Part shown: positions 43,078-52,155 of the stretch, piece by piece | Layout: the number at the start of each line of letters is the position of its first letter | Numbering within the stretch: position 1 is the first letter of the stretch | Assembly: GCA_016714565.1 (NCBI GenBank) | Contig: JADKDM010000041.1 | Coordinates: forward strand, 1-64,000 | Direction: 5' to 3' | DNA: 64,000 nucleotides | From: Candidatus Villigracilis propinquus | GTDB taxonomy: Bacteria > Chloroflexota > Anaerolineae > Anaerolineales > Villigracilaceae | Position numbers and translations under genes: made by a program | The notes under the pieces: model-generated | The model's database searches: none | The model's input: the letters and a program-made list of their open reading frames with translations, nothing else | Told to the model about the DNA's origin: nothing

Positions 43078-43686
43078 ATGGTGACTATGGAAAAAGTAAT
43101 GGAAGTTTTAGGTTTTGACGATGCCGACCTTGGCGCCAACCGGCTTAATCAACTGACCCAGAAACAAAAGAATTTATTGGCAGAAAAGGCAAAGAGCCAT
43201 AAGAGCTTCAATACGATCATTGGCGTGATCATTGCTGTTGTTTTTGGCGGAGCATTGTTAACCGGTTTAGGTGCGCCTATCCTTGCCGCAGTGGGCGGAA
43301 GTTTACTGGAAAGCGGCAAAGTCACGACAGAAGCGCTTCTCACTTTAATCCCCATTATTTGTGTAGTTCTGTTTGTCCTCGTCATCTTTGGCGGAATTCT
43401 TATTGTGATTCTAAAAGTTATCTTTGATCGAGCCAACCAAAAAGTAGATACAATCGTCCGCCGCGTGGAAGGGATAGTCAACTTTGTTTGGGTCGAGAGG
43501 CGGGAACGTAATACAAGAAAAAGCGGTCCCACGTATAAAACCGTCCGCGTGCTGGAGATGCGTATCGGCGGCGAGACCTTCAATGTCAATAATGAATTAC
43601 CTAATGTCATCAATCAAGGCGAAGAGTGGATTTTTTACTACACCAACCATCCCTTCAAATTTTTGTCTGCCGAGCGGGTAAAATAG
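43078..43686 (+). CDS. Membrane protein of unknown function
   Basis: The 202-residue protein starts with a short soluble segment (EKVMEVLGFDDADLGANRLNQ), has two membrane helices (TIIGVIIAVVFGGALLTGLG and LTLIPIICVVLFVLVIFGG), then a soluble beta-rich tail (VRRVEGIVNFVWVERR, YKTVRVLEMRIGGETFNV, EWIFYYTNHPFKFLSAERV). The tail resembles the SH3-like/DUF3592-like domain of the protein at 27118. It precedes kynU by 4 nt. Function unknown. Confidence 0.7.
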   Translation: MVTMEKVMEVLGFDDADLGANRLNQLTQKQKNLLAEKAKSHKSFNTIIGVIIAVVFGGALLTGLGAPILAAVGGSLLESGKVTTEALLTLIPIICVVLFVLVIFGGILIVILKVIFDRANQKVDTIVRRVEGIVNFVWVERRERNTRKSGPTYKTVRVLEMRIGGETFNVNNELPNVINQGEEWIFYYTNHPFKFLSAERVK

Positions 43687-43693
43687 CGCAATG
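43679..43693 (+). promoter_or_regulatory. TAAAAT box 6 nt before the kynU ATG
   Basis: GGTAAAATAGCGCAATG: TAAAAT at 43679-43684, six bases before ATG 43691, within the end of the upstream gene. It would allow separate leaderless transcription of kynU. Confidence 0.45.
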
Positions 43694-44965
43694 ATAACTT
43701 TCTCCGCCTCCCACGATTTCGCCCTTCAACTTGATGCCCAAGATAAACTCGCCTCTTTCAAAGAGGCGTTTGTCATTTCAGACCCAAGCCTCGTCTATTT
43801 TGACGGCAACTCGCTTGGCATGATGCCCAAAGTGGCGCAGGAAAAATCGCGCCAAATTGTCGATGAGCAATGGGGCAAAGACCTTATCCGCGGTTGGAAC
43901 AAAGGCTGGTGGGAAGCTCCATCTCGCGTGGGGGATAAGATCGGTCAACTCATCGGCGCGGCGGCGGGGCAGACTCTCGTGGGCGACACTGTTTCAGTCA
44001 ACCTTTTCAAACTCGCCACCTCTGCGCTCACACTGCACCCGAACAAAACCCGCATCATCACAGACACATTCAACTTTCCATCTGACCTCTATATTTTGCA
44101 AGGCATCAATCAAACGCTTGGCAATTGCCACGAGATCATCCGCATCGGCGCAAGCGACAACGACATCACTCCCGATCTCGCCGCGCTCGAAGCCGCCATC
44201 GACGAAAACACGGCGCTCGTCACACTTTCACATGTCGTCTTCAAAAGCGGCTACATGTACGACATGCAGCGCATCACCGAACTCGCCCACAAAAAAGGCG
44301 CGCTCGTACTTTGGGACTTGTCGCATTCTGTCGGCTCCGTCCCCGTTCACCTCGACGATTGCAACGCAGACTTCGCCATCGGCTGCACCTACAAATATCT
44401 CAACGGCGGCCCCGGCTCGCCCGCGTTTTTATACGTCAACAAAAACATTCAAGAAAAACTTTCCTCGCCCATTTGGGGTTGGTGGGGTCAAAAAAATCCC
44501 TTTGACTTCGACCTCGATTACACCCCCGCCCCCGGCGCTCAACGCTTCCTCGTTGGAACGCAACCGATGATCTCCCTCCTCACAATGGAAGCTGCCCTCG
44601 AACCGATGATCCAAGCAGGCATGGACTCGCTCCGCGAAAAATCCATATTGATGACGGACTACGCCTCTTTTTTAACGGAAAGCTGGCTCGTCCCCTTTGG
44701 CTTTTCTCTCGGCTCTCCAGTTGACTCTGCCACTCGCGGCTCGCACATCAGCATTCGCCATCCCGAAGGCTACCGCATCAACCGCACCCTCATCGAAGAG
44801 ATGAACCTCATCCCAGATTTCCGCGCACCAGATAATCTACGCCTCGGCTTCGCACCCATCTACCTCTCTTTTGCAGATGTCTGGGAAGGCTTCGACAGAA
44901 TCCGCAGAGTGATGGAAGAAAAGAAGTACGAGAAGTACCCGAAACAAAAACTGGCAGTAACTTAA
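43691..44965 (+). CDS. kynU: Kynureninase
   Basis: KynU is a PLP enzyme that cleaves kynurenine to anthranilate and alanine. The 424-residue protein contains VYFDGNSLGMMPK, GDTVSVNLFKL, DTFNFPSDLYILQG, WDLSHSVGSVPV (PLP-binding Asp) and the Schiff-base Lys in IGCTYKYLNGGPGSPAF, with GWWGQKNPF and FLVGTQPM. No other tryptophan-degradation gene is nearby, so it may work with enzymes encoded elsewhere or on related substrates. Confidence 0.95.
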   Translation: MITFSASHDFALQLDAQDKLASFKEAFVISDPSLVYFDGNSLGMMPKVAQEKSRQIVDEQWGKDLIRGWNKGWWEAPSRVGDKIGQLIGAAAGQTLVGDTVSVNLFKLATSALTLHPNKTRIITDTFNFPSDLYILQGINQTLGNCHEIIRIGASDNDITPDLAALEAAIDENTALVTLSHVVFKSGYMYDMQRITELAHKKGALVLWDLSHSVGSVPVHLDDCNADFAIGCTYKYLNGGPGSPAFLYVNKNIQEKLSSPIWGWWGQKNPFDFDLDYTPAPGAQRFLVGTQPMISLLTMEAALEPMIQAGMDSLREKSILMTDYASFLTESWLVPFGFSLGSPVDSATRGSHISIRHPEGYRINRTLIEEMNLIPDFRAPDNLRLGFAPIYLSFADVWEGFDRIRRVMEEKKYEKYPKQKLAVT

Positions 44966-44973
44966 TTTGACCG

Positions 44974-45012
44974 TTCTGCTCGTGCGGGGCTTAGCCCCCG
45001 CACGAGCAGAAT
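44974..45012. repeat. CTGCTCGTGCGGGGC hairpin
   Basis: TTCTGCTCGTGCGGGG-CTTAG-CCCCCGCACGAGCAGAA is a nearly perfect inverted repeat, followed by AAAAG rather than T residues. It may serve as a terminator only weakly; a repeat origin is likely. Confidence 0.6.
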
Positions 45013-45025
45013 AAAAGGAAAAAAT

Positions 45026-45670
45026 ATGGATTCCAAACCCGACACCATAAAAATCTCAGCCTCTCATAAAGAGGAGATATTTGCCACTCATGCCAACCTG
45101 CATGTGACGGTGAAAGGCTCATCCATTGTCAATGGGGCCGAGGCGATGAGAAAAGCCAAAGAGGTGACAGTGCTTCTCGAAGCACTGACCAGGCTCGGGA
45201 TTAAGGAAGAAGCGTTCTCGTTGCAGGGAGTCCACATTGAAGGGGCGGGCGGCGTGCTGCTCAAGTCGTCCAGCGCAGCGTATCGTTTGAAGATCTGCTG
45301 TGATGATTTGAATCAACTGGCAGAGATGCTGGATGTTGTTTCGTCTCAAAAGAATGCAACTCTGGAACAGGTGGAGTGGAAATACAGCGAAGAAGAAGCG
45401 CGTGAGCGCGGCTTGAATGAGACGTTGGAAAAGGTGAAAGCCAAAGCACAAAAGGTTGCGACGGCTTTGAATGTGAAACTGCTGGGCGTGTATGACTTCA
45501 TTGAAAATGCGTATGATGAAGAACAGCCTGCAAGGACGTTTCAGCCGCAAGCCATGATGACGAAGCGCGGGGGAGGGGCTGTCCCTGAACCCAGCCTGGG
45601 GATGGATATTCAGCACAGCAAGACCATCCACATAAGTGTGGATATCTGGTACCGGGTATCTGAATTTTAG
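45026..45670 (+). CDS. SIMPL domain protein (DUF541)
   Basis: The 214-residue protein matches SIMPL domains: ISASHKEEIFATHANLHVTVKG near the start, EEAFSLQGVHIEG, LKICCDDLNQLAEMLDVVSS, and the helix AREEALNETLEKVKAKAQKVATAL-type segment (here EEARERGLNETLEKVKAKA). There is no signal peptide, which is uncommon as most bacterial members are exported. It ends with the usual ISVDIWYRV strand. Function unknown beyond weak links to stress or signalling. Confidence 0.82.
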   Translation: MDSKPDTIKISASHKEEIFATHANLHVTVKGSSIVNGAEAMRKAKEVTVLLEALTRLGIKEEAFSLQGVHIEGAGGVLLKSSSAAYRLKICCDDLNQLAEMLDVVSSQKNATLEQVEWKYSEEEARERGLNETLEKVKAKAQKVATALNVKLLGVYDFIENAYDEEQPARTFQPQAMMTKRGGGAVPEPSLGMDIQHSKTIHISVDIWYRVSEF

Positions 45671-45680
45671 TAATTTGAAA

Positions 45681-45729
45681 TAAAGACAAAAAAGCCAGGG
45701 ATTTTTATCACTGGCTTTTTTTGTCTTTA
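45681..45729. terminator. Terminator with GCCAG...CTGGC stem
   Basis: AAAGACAAAAAAGCCAG-GGATTTTTATCA-CTGGCTTTTTTTGTCTTT. The same kind of stem (GCCAGAGAT/ATCTCTGGC) recurs at 51543 and 52090. Confidence 0.88.
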
Positions 45730-45733
45730 TCGG

Positions 45734-45748
45734 TATGATAGATGCATG
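45734..45748 (+). promoter_or_regulatory. TATGAT box 6 nt before a leaderless ATG
   Basis: GGTATGATA (TATGAT 45734-45739) is followed by ATG 45746 after six bases. Confidence 0.45.
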
Positions 45749-48724
45749 GAATTGTTTTATCTCACCCCGGCTTCAATAAGCTATTTAAATCAATTTCTTC
45801 AGTCTGTATTGATCACCGGCTATCTTTTTCTTCGTTTTTTTGCTCAAAAGAAGCGTCAGCCTTCAAAGCAGGTAATGCTGATGTCCGGTTTTTTTACTGG
45901 TGTAACCATTCTTTCGGCTCTGCTTTTTCTGGAAAATTCCCTCCTGCCTGCCGAGCGGCTGCTGGCGGTTTTTCTTGAAAATACCGTTCTGGGGGTGACC
46001 CTTTTTCTGCTGATCGATTTTGCATATCACTTTCCACAGGAAAAGTCTCAACATGCCCTTGAAAGAAAGATCGTGCTTTTTCTTTCTGCGTCCTATGCTT
46101 TGTGGGAAGCGGGCTTTGCCATCTGGCGGTTTACACAGCTTCGCATTTTTGTGGTGAATTACCGCCCCAGCTTTGTGGATTTTCTGCCCGCTGCCCTCAT
46201 CCTGTGGCTGATATTTCTCTTCCTCCGTACTGCCGTTCAGAACCCGGGTAATCAGGCCAGCAAAAGGTTTGCGTATATTTTTGCCATTCCCTTTCTTATC
46301 ATCATTGTCAATATCCTGCGTTCGTTCTACTATGTGTCGGATCTTTTTTATCACATCTTTGCATCCATCGGGATCCTGTTTGCCGGTTCCCTTTTTATTT
46401 TGAACTTTTTATCCTCCCAGCAGGAAAACACCCCGTTTTCTACAAAGTTTTCGGGGCTTATTTTTGCGATCTGTCTTGCTGTGTTTGGCAGTGTCGCGTG
46501 GATGGTGGCGCCCATCCATGCGCAGGATTTCGTGCCCGCTCTCAAAGATCAACGTACGCTTTATTTTTCACAAAACGGAGAAGGCGGTTACACTGTTGTG
46601 GAAGCCCCATTTACCTTCGACGAGAATTTTGGGAACAATCTTCAGCTTACCGATTCAAACCTGCGCCCGTTCGAGGAAGTGGATTTTGAATTTCCATTTT
46701 TCGATAACGTGTATCAATCCGTTTATATAAGCAATGACGGCGTCATCAGTATGGGGGCCGAAGCGATTTTTAGAAATTATCAATTGAACTTTACCAGCGT
46801 CCCTTCCATTTTTCCGCTGTTGGTGGATCTTGAGCCCGAGGGCGTGTTGAGCGGCGGAGTATTTACCCGCAGAGAGGCAGATTTTCTCGTCATTACAGTT
46901 GACCGTGTAAATTCCTATCACCATCAAAACGAAACCTATACCTTTCAGGTGGTTTTGTACAACAATGGCGAATTCAGCATTACCTATAACGGATTGCCTG
47001 CGGTTTATCGTTATCAGCCGAACCAAAACCCCGAAGTTGAGATATGGGCCATTGGAGTAAAACCATCCAGCCCGGCCCGTATAAAGGGAAGTTTCGCAAC
47101 CCTTCCGCTTGAAATTGGCCCGGAAGGAATGATCCAGGATGAATACCAATCCTTTCGTCAGCATCAACACCGCCTTATGTTCCCGATCGCGTTGGTCGTC
47201 CTTGCCAGCGGTTTTATCTTGGTGCCGGGTGTTCCGTTTTTCATTCATAGGAGTCTGGCGCGTCCTCTCAACTCATTGCTCGCAGGTGTGGAGAGAATGA
47301 ACAACGGCGATCTGGATGTAGTGCTGCCTGTTCAGTTCAACGATGACATCGGTTACCTGACCCAGTCCTTCAACACATTGAGCAGGGAACTGAACAGCCT
47401 GATCCGTGAACTGGAAACTCGCGTCTCAAACCGGACATCGGACCTGCTTGCTGCAAATGAGCAGTTGCTCAAGCTGTCGGTTGCTGTTGAACAAAGCCCC
47501 AGTTCCATTGTCATTACAAACATCTACGCCGATATTGAATATGTGAACCCTGCATTTACCAGCGCAACGGGCTATGTGTTGGACGAGGTAAAAGGGAAAA
47601 ATCCGAACATTCTAAAATCGGGCTTAACTCCGCAGCAGGTTTATATGCAGTTATGGGAAAATTTGACAGCTGGATTGTCATGGCGCGGTGAATTGATCAA
47701 CAAAAAGAAAAATGGGGAAATATTCTGGGAATCCACGGTTATTACTCCCATCCATGATTCCAATGGTGATCTAACCCATTATGCCGCCATTAAAGAGGAC
47801 GTTACCGCGCGCGTAATGGCGGAAAAGGCGCTGCGCGAGAGCGAAGAACAATACCGCCTGCTGTTTGACCTTGAGTCGGATGCCATTTTTATCATCCGAA
47901 ATGACGACGGGCAGATCCTGGAGGCAAATAATGCCGCCACATCCCTGTATGGATATTCGTATGGTGAATTGCTGGCTTTGAAAAACACCGATCTTTCCGC
48001 AGACCCCGAATCCACACAGAGAGCCACAAATACCCATTTGCCCAGCGATCAGGTGATCATTATTCCCATGCGGTATCACCTCAAGAAAGACGGCGCCAGT
48101 TTCCCCGTGGAAATTACAGCCCGTTTCATCTCATGGGAGGGACAGTCCGTGCATATCGCTGCCATTCGCGATATTACCGATCGAAAGAAAATAGAAGAAG
48201 AACTGGTCAAGCTCTCCATCACCGATCCGTTGACGGAAATTTCCAACCGCAGGTATTTCTATATTCAAGCCGAACAGATATTTAATCGCGCACCGGGTTC
48301 CAATACTCTTGCCGTTATCATGCTGGATATTGACCACTTCAAACAGATCAATGACCGGCTGGGGCACGCCGCTGGGGATGCGATTCTCCGCCAGCTTGCT
48401 GAACGGCTGCACCAGAATTTGCGTCCCACCGATATTCTCGCCCGCTATGGCGGGGAAGAATTTGTCATTCTTTTGCCGCGCACCCGTCAGCCTGAGGCTG
48501 AACAGATCGCTAAAAGGCTTTGGCAGGCCATGAATGAGTTGCCATTCAGTTTTGGTGATAACTCGGTGACTGTGACCATTAGCATTGGCGTTGCAGAACT
48601 GAGCGAAGAGATGGAGAATCTCGATACTCTCATGCGCTATGCAGATAAAGCCTTGTATCTAGCTAAGCAGGCGGGGCGAAACCAGTGGGCGGTCTGGAAT
48701 GGAAAAACTGGTGAGGGTGCTTAA
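45746..48724 (+). CDS. Membrane-bound sensory diguanylate cyclase (7TM-like, HAMP, PAS, PAS, GGDEF)
   Basis: The 992-residue protein makes c-di-GMP from GTP under sensory control. About seven membrane helices fill residues 10-265. A large external domain (about 270-480) with YTVVEAPFTFDENFGNN and VYQSVYISNDGVISMG resembles nidogen/lectin-like beta domains. A helix near 485-505 is followed by HAMP (RPLNSLLAGVERMNNGDLDV), a coiled segment, two PAS domains (near 580-700 and 705-820) and GGDEF (GGEEF in LARYGGEEFVILL). RPTD five residues before GGEEF is an intact inhibitory I-site. No EAL domain is present. Confidence 0.93.
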   Translation: MELFYLTPASISYLNQFLQSVLITGYLFLRFFAQKKRQPSKQVMLMSGFFTGVTILSALLFLENSLLPAERLLAVFLENTVLGVTLFLLIDFAYHFPQEKSQHALERKIVLFLSASYALWEAGFAIWRFTQLRIFVVNYRPSFVDFLPAALILWLIFLFLRTAVQNPGNQASKRFAYIFAIPFLIIIVNILRSFYYVSDLFYHIFASIGILFAGSLFILNFLSSQQENTPFSTKFSGLIFAICLAVFGSVAWMVAPIHAQDFVPALKDQRTLYFSQNGEGGYTVVEAPFTFDENFGNNLQLTDSNLRPFEEVDFEFPFFDNVYQSVYISNDGVISMGAEAIFRNYQLNFTSVPSIFPLLVDLEPEGVLSGGVFTRREADFLVITVDRVNSYHHQNETYTFQVVLYNNGEFSITYNGLPAVYRYQPNQNPEVEIWAIGVKPSSPARIKGSFATLPLEIGPEGMIQDEYQSFRQHQHRLMFPIALVVLASGFILVPGVPFFIHRSLARPLNSLLAGVERMNNGDLDVVLPVQFNDDIGYLTQSFNTLSRELNSLIRELETRVSNRTSDLLAANEQLLKLSVAVEQSPSSIVITNIYADIEYVNPAFTSATGYVLDEVKGKNPNILKSGLTPQQVYMQLWENLTAGLSWRGELINKKKNGEIFWESTVITPIHDSNGDLTHYAAIKEDVTARVMAEKALRESEEQYRLLFDLESDAIFIIRNDDGQILEANNAATSLYGYSYGELLALKNTDLSADPESTQRATNTHLPSDQVIIIPMRYHLKKDGASFPVEITARFISWEGQSVHIAAIRDITDRKKIEEELVKLSITDPLTEISNRRYFYIQAEQIFNRAPGSNTLAVIMLDIDHFKQINDRLGHAAGDAILRQLAERLHQNLRPTDILARYGGEEFVILLPRTRQPEAEQIAKRLWQAMNELPFSFGDNSVTVTISIGVAELSEEMENLDTLMRYADKALYLAKQAGRNQWAVWNGKTGEGA

Positions 48725-48788
48725 AATAATCTAGCACTTTTGTTCTATCAATGATAAAATCTTCTCCCCCTAAAGGAGAAGATTTTTT

Positions 48789-49766
48789 ATGTCCCCTACA
48801 ATCACTGTCCAGCAATTGAGCAAGACTTATCAAGTGCCTGAGCGCGAAGGCGGGTTCGGCGCGGCAGTCCGTGGTTTCTTTAATCGTAAATATAAGGATG
48901 TGAAAGCAGTTCAGCAGGTTGATTTCAAGATCGAGCGCGGAGAGATCGTCGGCTTTCTCGGCCCGAATGGCGCGGGCAAGACCACCACACTCAAAATGCT
49001 CTCTGGCTTGCTCCACCCAACGAACGGCAAAGCGGATGTGCTTGGCTTCACGCCGTGGGAACTCAAGCCTGAATACCTGCGTTCGATGACCCTCGTGATG
49101 GGACAGCGTAACCGCCTATCGTGGGACATCCCCGCAGCGGATTCGTTTCTGCTGAACCAGGCCATTTACCGCATCCCTGACGATGAATATAAACAGACCT
49201 ACAAAGAACTGGACGAACTTCTCGAACTCGAACCTTTGATGAAGAAGCCTGTTCGGAATCTTTCGCTCGGTGAAAGAATGAAATGCGAGATCGCTGCGGG
49301 ACTGTTACACCGTCCCAAAGTTTTGTTTTTGGATGAGCCTACCATCGGCCTGGATATCACAGGTCAGGTGCGCATCCGCGAGTTTTTGCGTGAGTACAAC
49401 AGGCGTACAGGTGCAACCGTGCTGCTCACCAGTCACTATATGGCGGATGTGACCGCACTTTGCGAACGCATCATCATCATTCATCACGGACAGTTGAAAT
49501 ATGATGGCGGCATCAATGACCTTTCCAAGAAGATCGCGCCATTCAAGTTGATCGGGGTTTTGCTGGCAGAAGCCAACAGCCACGACCTTTCCAAATACGG
49601 TGAACCAGTTCAAAATGAGGAAGATGCGGAGAAGAAATATATCCAGGTCAAAGCGGAAGATGTGACCAGTGTCACATCCAGGCTGCTGGCTGATCTTCCC
49701 ATCCACGATATCACCATCACCGATCCTCCCATCGAGGATGTGATCGAGCAGGCGTTTAATCAGTAG
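48789..49766 (+). CDS. ABC transporter ATP-binding protein (COG4586 type)
   Basis: The 325-residue ATPase has Walker A GPNGAGKTTT, Q-loop (MGQRNRLSW), the signature LSLGERMKCE, Walker B VLFLDEPTIGLD and the H-loop SHYM. GFFNRKYKDVKAVQQVDF at the N-terminus and the extended C-terminal region are features of COG4586 proteins, which pair with two distinct six-helix permeases as found here. Such systems export toxic organic cations or other drugs in some cyanobacteria. TAAAGGAGAAG gives a strong ribosome-binding site. Confidence 0.95.
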   Translation: MSPTITVQQLSKTYQVPEREGGFGAAVRGFFNRKYKDVKAVQQVDFKIERGEIVGFLGPNGAGKTTTLKMLSGLLHPTNGKADVLGFTPWELKPEYLRSMTLVMGQRNRLSWDIPAADSFLLNQAIYRIPDDEYKQTYKELDELLELEPLMKKPVRNLSLGERMKCEIAAGLLHRPKVLFLDEPTIGLDITGQVRIREFLREYNRRTGATVLLTSHYMADVTALCERIIIIHHGQLKYDGGINDLSKKIAPFKLIGVLLAEANSHDLSKYGEPVQNEEDAEKKYIQVKAEDVTSVTSRLLADLPIHDITITDPPIEDVIEQAFNQ

Positions 49767-49771
49767 GATTT

Positions 49772-49892
49772 ACGTCATTGCGAGGAGCGTTCTTTGCGAC
49801 GAAGCAATCTCGCTCAACACGATGGAGATTGCTCACCGCACTGGCGCGCGGCGCAAGTGTCAGGCGAAAGAGCATCGCCTTCGCAATGACGA
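49772..49892. repeat. CATTGCGAGGAGCG repeat, copy 2, inside the ABC operon
   Basis: GTCATTGCGAGGAGCGTTCT... CGACGAAGCAATCTCGCTCA on the left and GGAGATTGCTCACCGC... CATCGCCTTCGCAATGACGA on the right. It lies between the ATPase and the first permease gene; the copy at 35284 has the same layout. Confidence 0.8.
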
Positions 49893-49907
49893 GAACAGGA
49901 GCTTTAT

Positions 49908-50705
49908 ATGTTACTCATCATCAAACGACTCTGGCAGGTGAACTGGGCGGAGCAATGGCAATACCGCGCCAACCTGCTCATGTATTTACTGTACTGGCTG
50001 GTTTCTCCCATTATTTATCTCGCCGTGTGGACGAGCATTGCCAATGCAAAAGGCGATGTGAATGGTTTTACCGCGAATGATTTCACCACCTACTACATGG
50101 TGCTTTTGATCGCGGATCAGTTCACCAGCAATATTGTCATTCACACATTCGGATACAAAATTCAGGATGGTTCACTTTCAGGTGAATTGATTCGCCCCAT
50201 CCATCCTTTGCTGACGAATGGACTGATCAATAACATTGCCTTCAAGGCGCTGACCATCATGGGCTTGCTTCCCATTTGGCTCATTTTGTTCTTTCTCTAT
50301 AAACCTGATTTCAGCGGCATCTCATGGACAGGGATTGCGCTCGCCATCCCTGCGATGGTGCTCGCGTTTTTCACAGGCTATTTGCTTTCAGCCGCCATCA
50401 CATCCCTCGCCTTTTGGACAACGCGCGTATATTCCGTCCACGAATTTTATTATGCGTTGATCCTGTTATTCTCGGGCCAGTTCGTTCCGCTCACGCTTAT
50501 GCCACAAGTCATTCAAAACATCGCTCAATATTTACCGTTCCAACTATTTATCTATTACCCCGTTCAACTGATCCTCGGAAAACTTTCTGCCGCACAGATC
50601 ATGCAAGGCTATGTCATGTCATTCATTTGGCTTGGTATTTCGTGGCTCTTCTTCACCTGGGTATGGCGCAATGGTGTGAAGCGTTATTCTGCGGTGGGAG
50701 CGTAA
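49908..50705 (+). CDS. ABC-2 permease (COG4587 type)
   Basis: The 265-residue protein has six hydrophobic segments, beginning IIKRLWQVNWAEQWQYRANLL and including LYWLVSPIIYLAVWTSI, FFTGYLLSAAITSLAFWTTRVYSV and a final WLFFTWVWRNGVKRYSAVGA, the usual ABC-2 C-terminus. CAGGAG before the ATG marks the start. It overlaps or touches the next permease gene with only 3 nt between stop and start. Confidence 0.92.
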   Translation: MLLIIKRLWQVNWAEQWQYRANLLMYLLYWLVSPIIYLAVWTSIANAKGDVNGFTANDFTTYYMVLLIADQFTSNIVIHTFGYKIQDGSLSGELIRPIHPLLTNGLINNIAFKALTIMGLLPIWLILFFLYKPDFSGISWTGIALAIPAMVLAFFTGYLLSAAITSLAFWTTRVYSVHEFYYALILLFSGQFVPLTLMPQVIQNIAQYLPFQLFIYYPVQLILGKLSAAQIMQGYVMSFIWLGISWLFFTWVWRNGVKRYSAVGA

Positions 50706-50708
50706 GCC

Positions 50709-51494
50709 ATGCATACCCTTAAACTTCTTTCGGCGTTCTTCAAAGTCAATGTGCAAATGGCGCTTGCGTATCGCGCCGATACGGTCGTGAATATTTTGCT
50801 CAACCTGATGTGGCTTGGCTGGGAACTCCTCGGCTTGAACATCATCTTTAGCAACACCGAAACTCTCGGCGGGTGGGGGATTGGCGAGTTGATCGCGCTG
50901 TTGGGCGTCTTCCGCCTCGTCAACACCATGATGATCGCGCTCATCTGGCCCAACACCGAAAAATTCAACCAAAGCATCCGCGACGGCTCGATGGACTACA
51001 CCATCCTGCAGCCCGTCAACAGCATGTTCCTCGTCACTTTTTCGCGCATCACCGTCTGGCGGATTTGGGATCTAGTGCTCGCGATTATTTTGATCGTGGT
51101 GGGTGTCAACATGTCTGGCGAAGCGACCACCGCGCTTCACATCCTGACCTTTATCCTGCTTGCCCTCTCAGGCACGATCATCATCTACAGCCTTTGGATC
51201 GTCTTAATAGCTCTTACGTTCTGGTTCACTAAATTTGATAATAACGTCACCATCCTGCAAGCTCTCATGGATGCAGGACGTTATCCTGCCACGGTATATC
51301 CCGTCTGGCTGCGAGTGATCGTCACGTTCATCATTCCCATTGCTGTGGCAACCACAGTCCCGCTTCAAGCCCTGCGCGGCGAACTGGTGATCGGACAGAT
51401 ATTGATGTATGTTGGAATCAGCTTCGTCAGTTTTTGGCTAGCTTCCAAAGTGTGGAAATTGGGTTTGAAACGGTATAGTGGTGCGAGCAGTTGA
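50709..51494 (+). CDS. ABC-2 permease (COG3694 type)
   Basis: The 261-residue partner permease begins MHTLKLLSAFFKVNVQMALAYRADT and has six helices; LVNTMMIALIWPNTEKFNQSIRDGSMDYTILQPVNSMFLVTF carries the conserved G-x-(M/L)D-x-x-(L/I) region. It ends KVWKLGLKRYSGASS like its partner. Together with 48789 and 49908 it forms a three-gene exporter. Confidence 0.92.
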   Translation: MHTLKLLSAFFKVNVQMALAYRADTVVNILLNLMWLGWELLGLNIIFSNTETLGGWGIGELIALLGVFRLVNTMMIALIWPNTEKFNQSIRDGSMDYTILQPVNSMFLVTFSRITVWRIWDLVLAIILIVVGVNMSGEATTALHILTFILLALSGTIIIYSLWIVLIALTFWFTKFDNNVTILQALMDAGRYPATVYPVWLRVIVTFIIPIAVATTVPLQALRGELVIGQILMYVGISFVSFWLASKVWKLGLKRYSGASS

Positions 51495-51542
51495 TAGGAG
51501 TTAGGCGGGTTGCCACTACGTTTGCATAGAGCAAGTTAATAA

Positions 51543-51579
51543 ACAAAAGCCAGAGATTTCAAGTCTCTGGCTTTTGTTT
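51543..51579. terminator. Bidirectional terminator with GCCAGAGA stem
   Basis: ACAAAAGCCAGAGA-TTTCAAG-TCTCTGGCTTTTGT, perfect and flanked by A and T runs, between the permease and META genes. Confidence 0.93.
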
Positions 51580-51594
51580 AAGGCTAAATATTTT

Positions 51595-52020
51595 TTACTT
51601 GCTTGCAAGAACCACAACCAAACCTCCATCTGCGGAGGTGAGCGTCAATTGACTCCCATCAATTTGGTAGCGAACTGTTTGGCCAGACAGAATACCAAGC
51701 ACAGCACTTTCCTGATCGGAAATCGTTTCGCAGAACATCATGGTGGACATGATGGAACCAAAAGTAATCTGGTCGCCGCTCACTTTGTAGTCAGCTCCGA
51801 AGGAATTACATCCTACGCTCCCGCCGAATGTGCCATCCTCGTTAAAGTTGATGGATGTTTCTATATCGGGAAGTGCAGGCGTTGGGTTGGATGCGTCGCC
51901 GTAGGAAACCAACGTCCACTCACCGGTAGGGGAAGCGGATGCTCCTCCACTAGCGCAGGCGGATAGAATTAATACAGAAATTGCAAAAAGCGTGCGTAAA
52001 AATAGGGAAGTTTTTTTCAT
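51595..52020 (-). CDS. META-domain lipoprotein
   Basis: The 141-residue protein has a lipoprotein signal (SVLILSACASGG with lipobox LSAC), then the META/HslJ domain: GEWTLVSYGD, INFNEDGTFGGSVGCNSFGADY, ITFGSIMSTMMFC and a final strand (GSQLTLTSADGGLVVVL). META proteins such as HslJ are linked to heat and drug tolerance; the role here is unknown. TCTGGAG precedes the ATG. Confidence 0.93.
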   Translation of the reverse strand: MKKTSLFLRTLFAISVLILSACASGGASASPTGEWTLVSYGDASNPTPALPDIETSINFNEDGTFGGSVGCNSFGADYKVSGDQITFGSIMSTMMFCETISDQESAVLGILSGQTVRYQIDGSQLTLTSADGGLVVVLASK

Positions 52021-52089
52021 GTTTATCTCCAGAATTAGTATCTCACTGATTCAACGTCTCAACACGAAAAAGGTTCCCTTCCTTTCCTA

Positions 52090-52124
52090 AAAAGAGCCAG
52101 AGACGTAATGCATCTCTGGCTCTT
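52090..52124. terminator. Hairpin terminator with AGCCAGAGA stem
   Basis: AAGAGCCAGAGAC-GTAATGCA-TCTCTGGCTCTT, just downstream of the MerR-type gene on the minus strand. Confidence 0.85.
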
Positions 52125-52127
52125 CCT

Positions 52128-52155
52128 CGTTACTTCTCACTTATTACTTATTCCT
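52128..52155. repeat. Heptad tract at the end of the MerR gene
   Basis: Four units: CGTTACT, TCTCACT, TATTACT, TATTCCT. The TAA stop of the MerR-type gene (52148-52150) lies across the last two. Confidence 0.75.
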
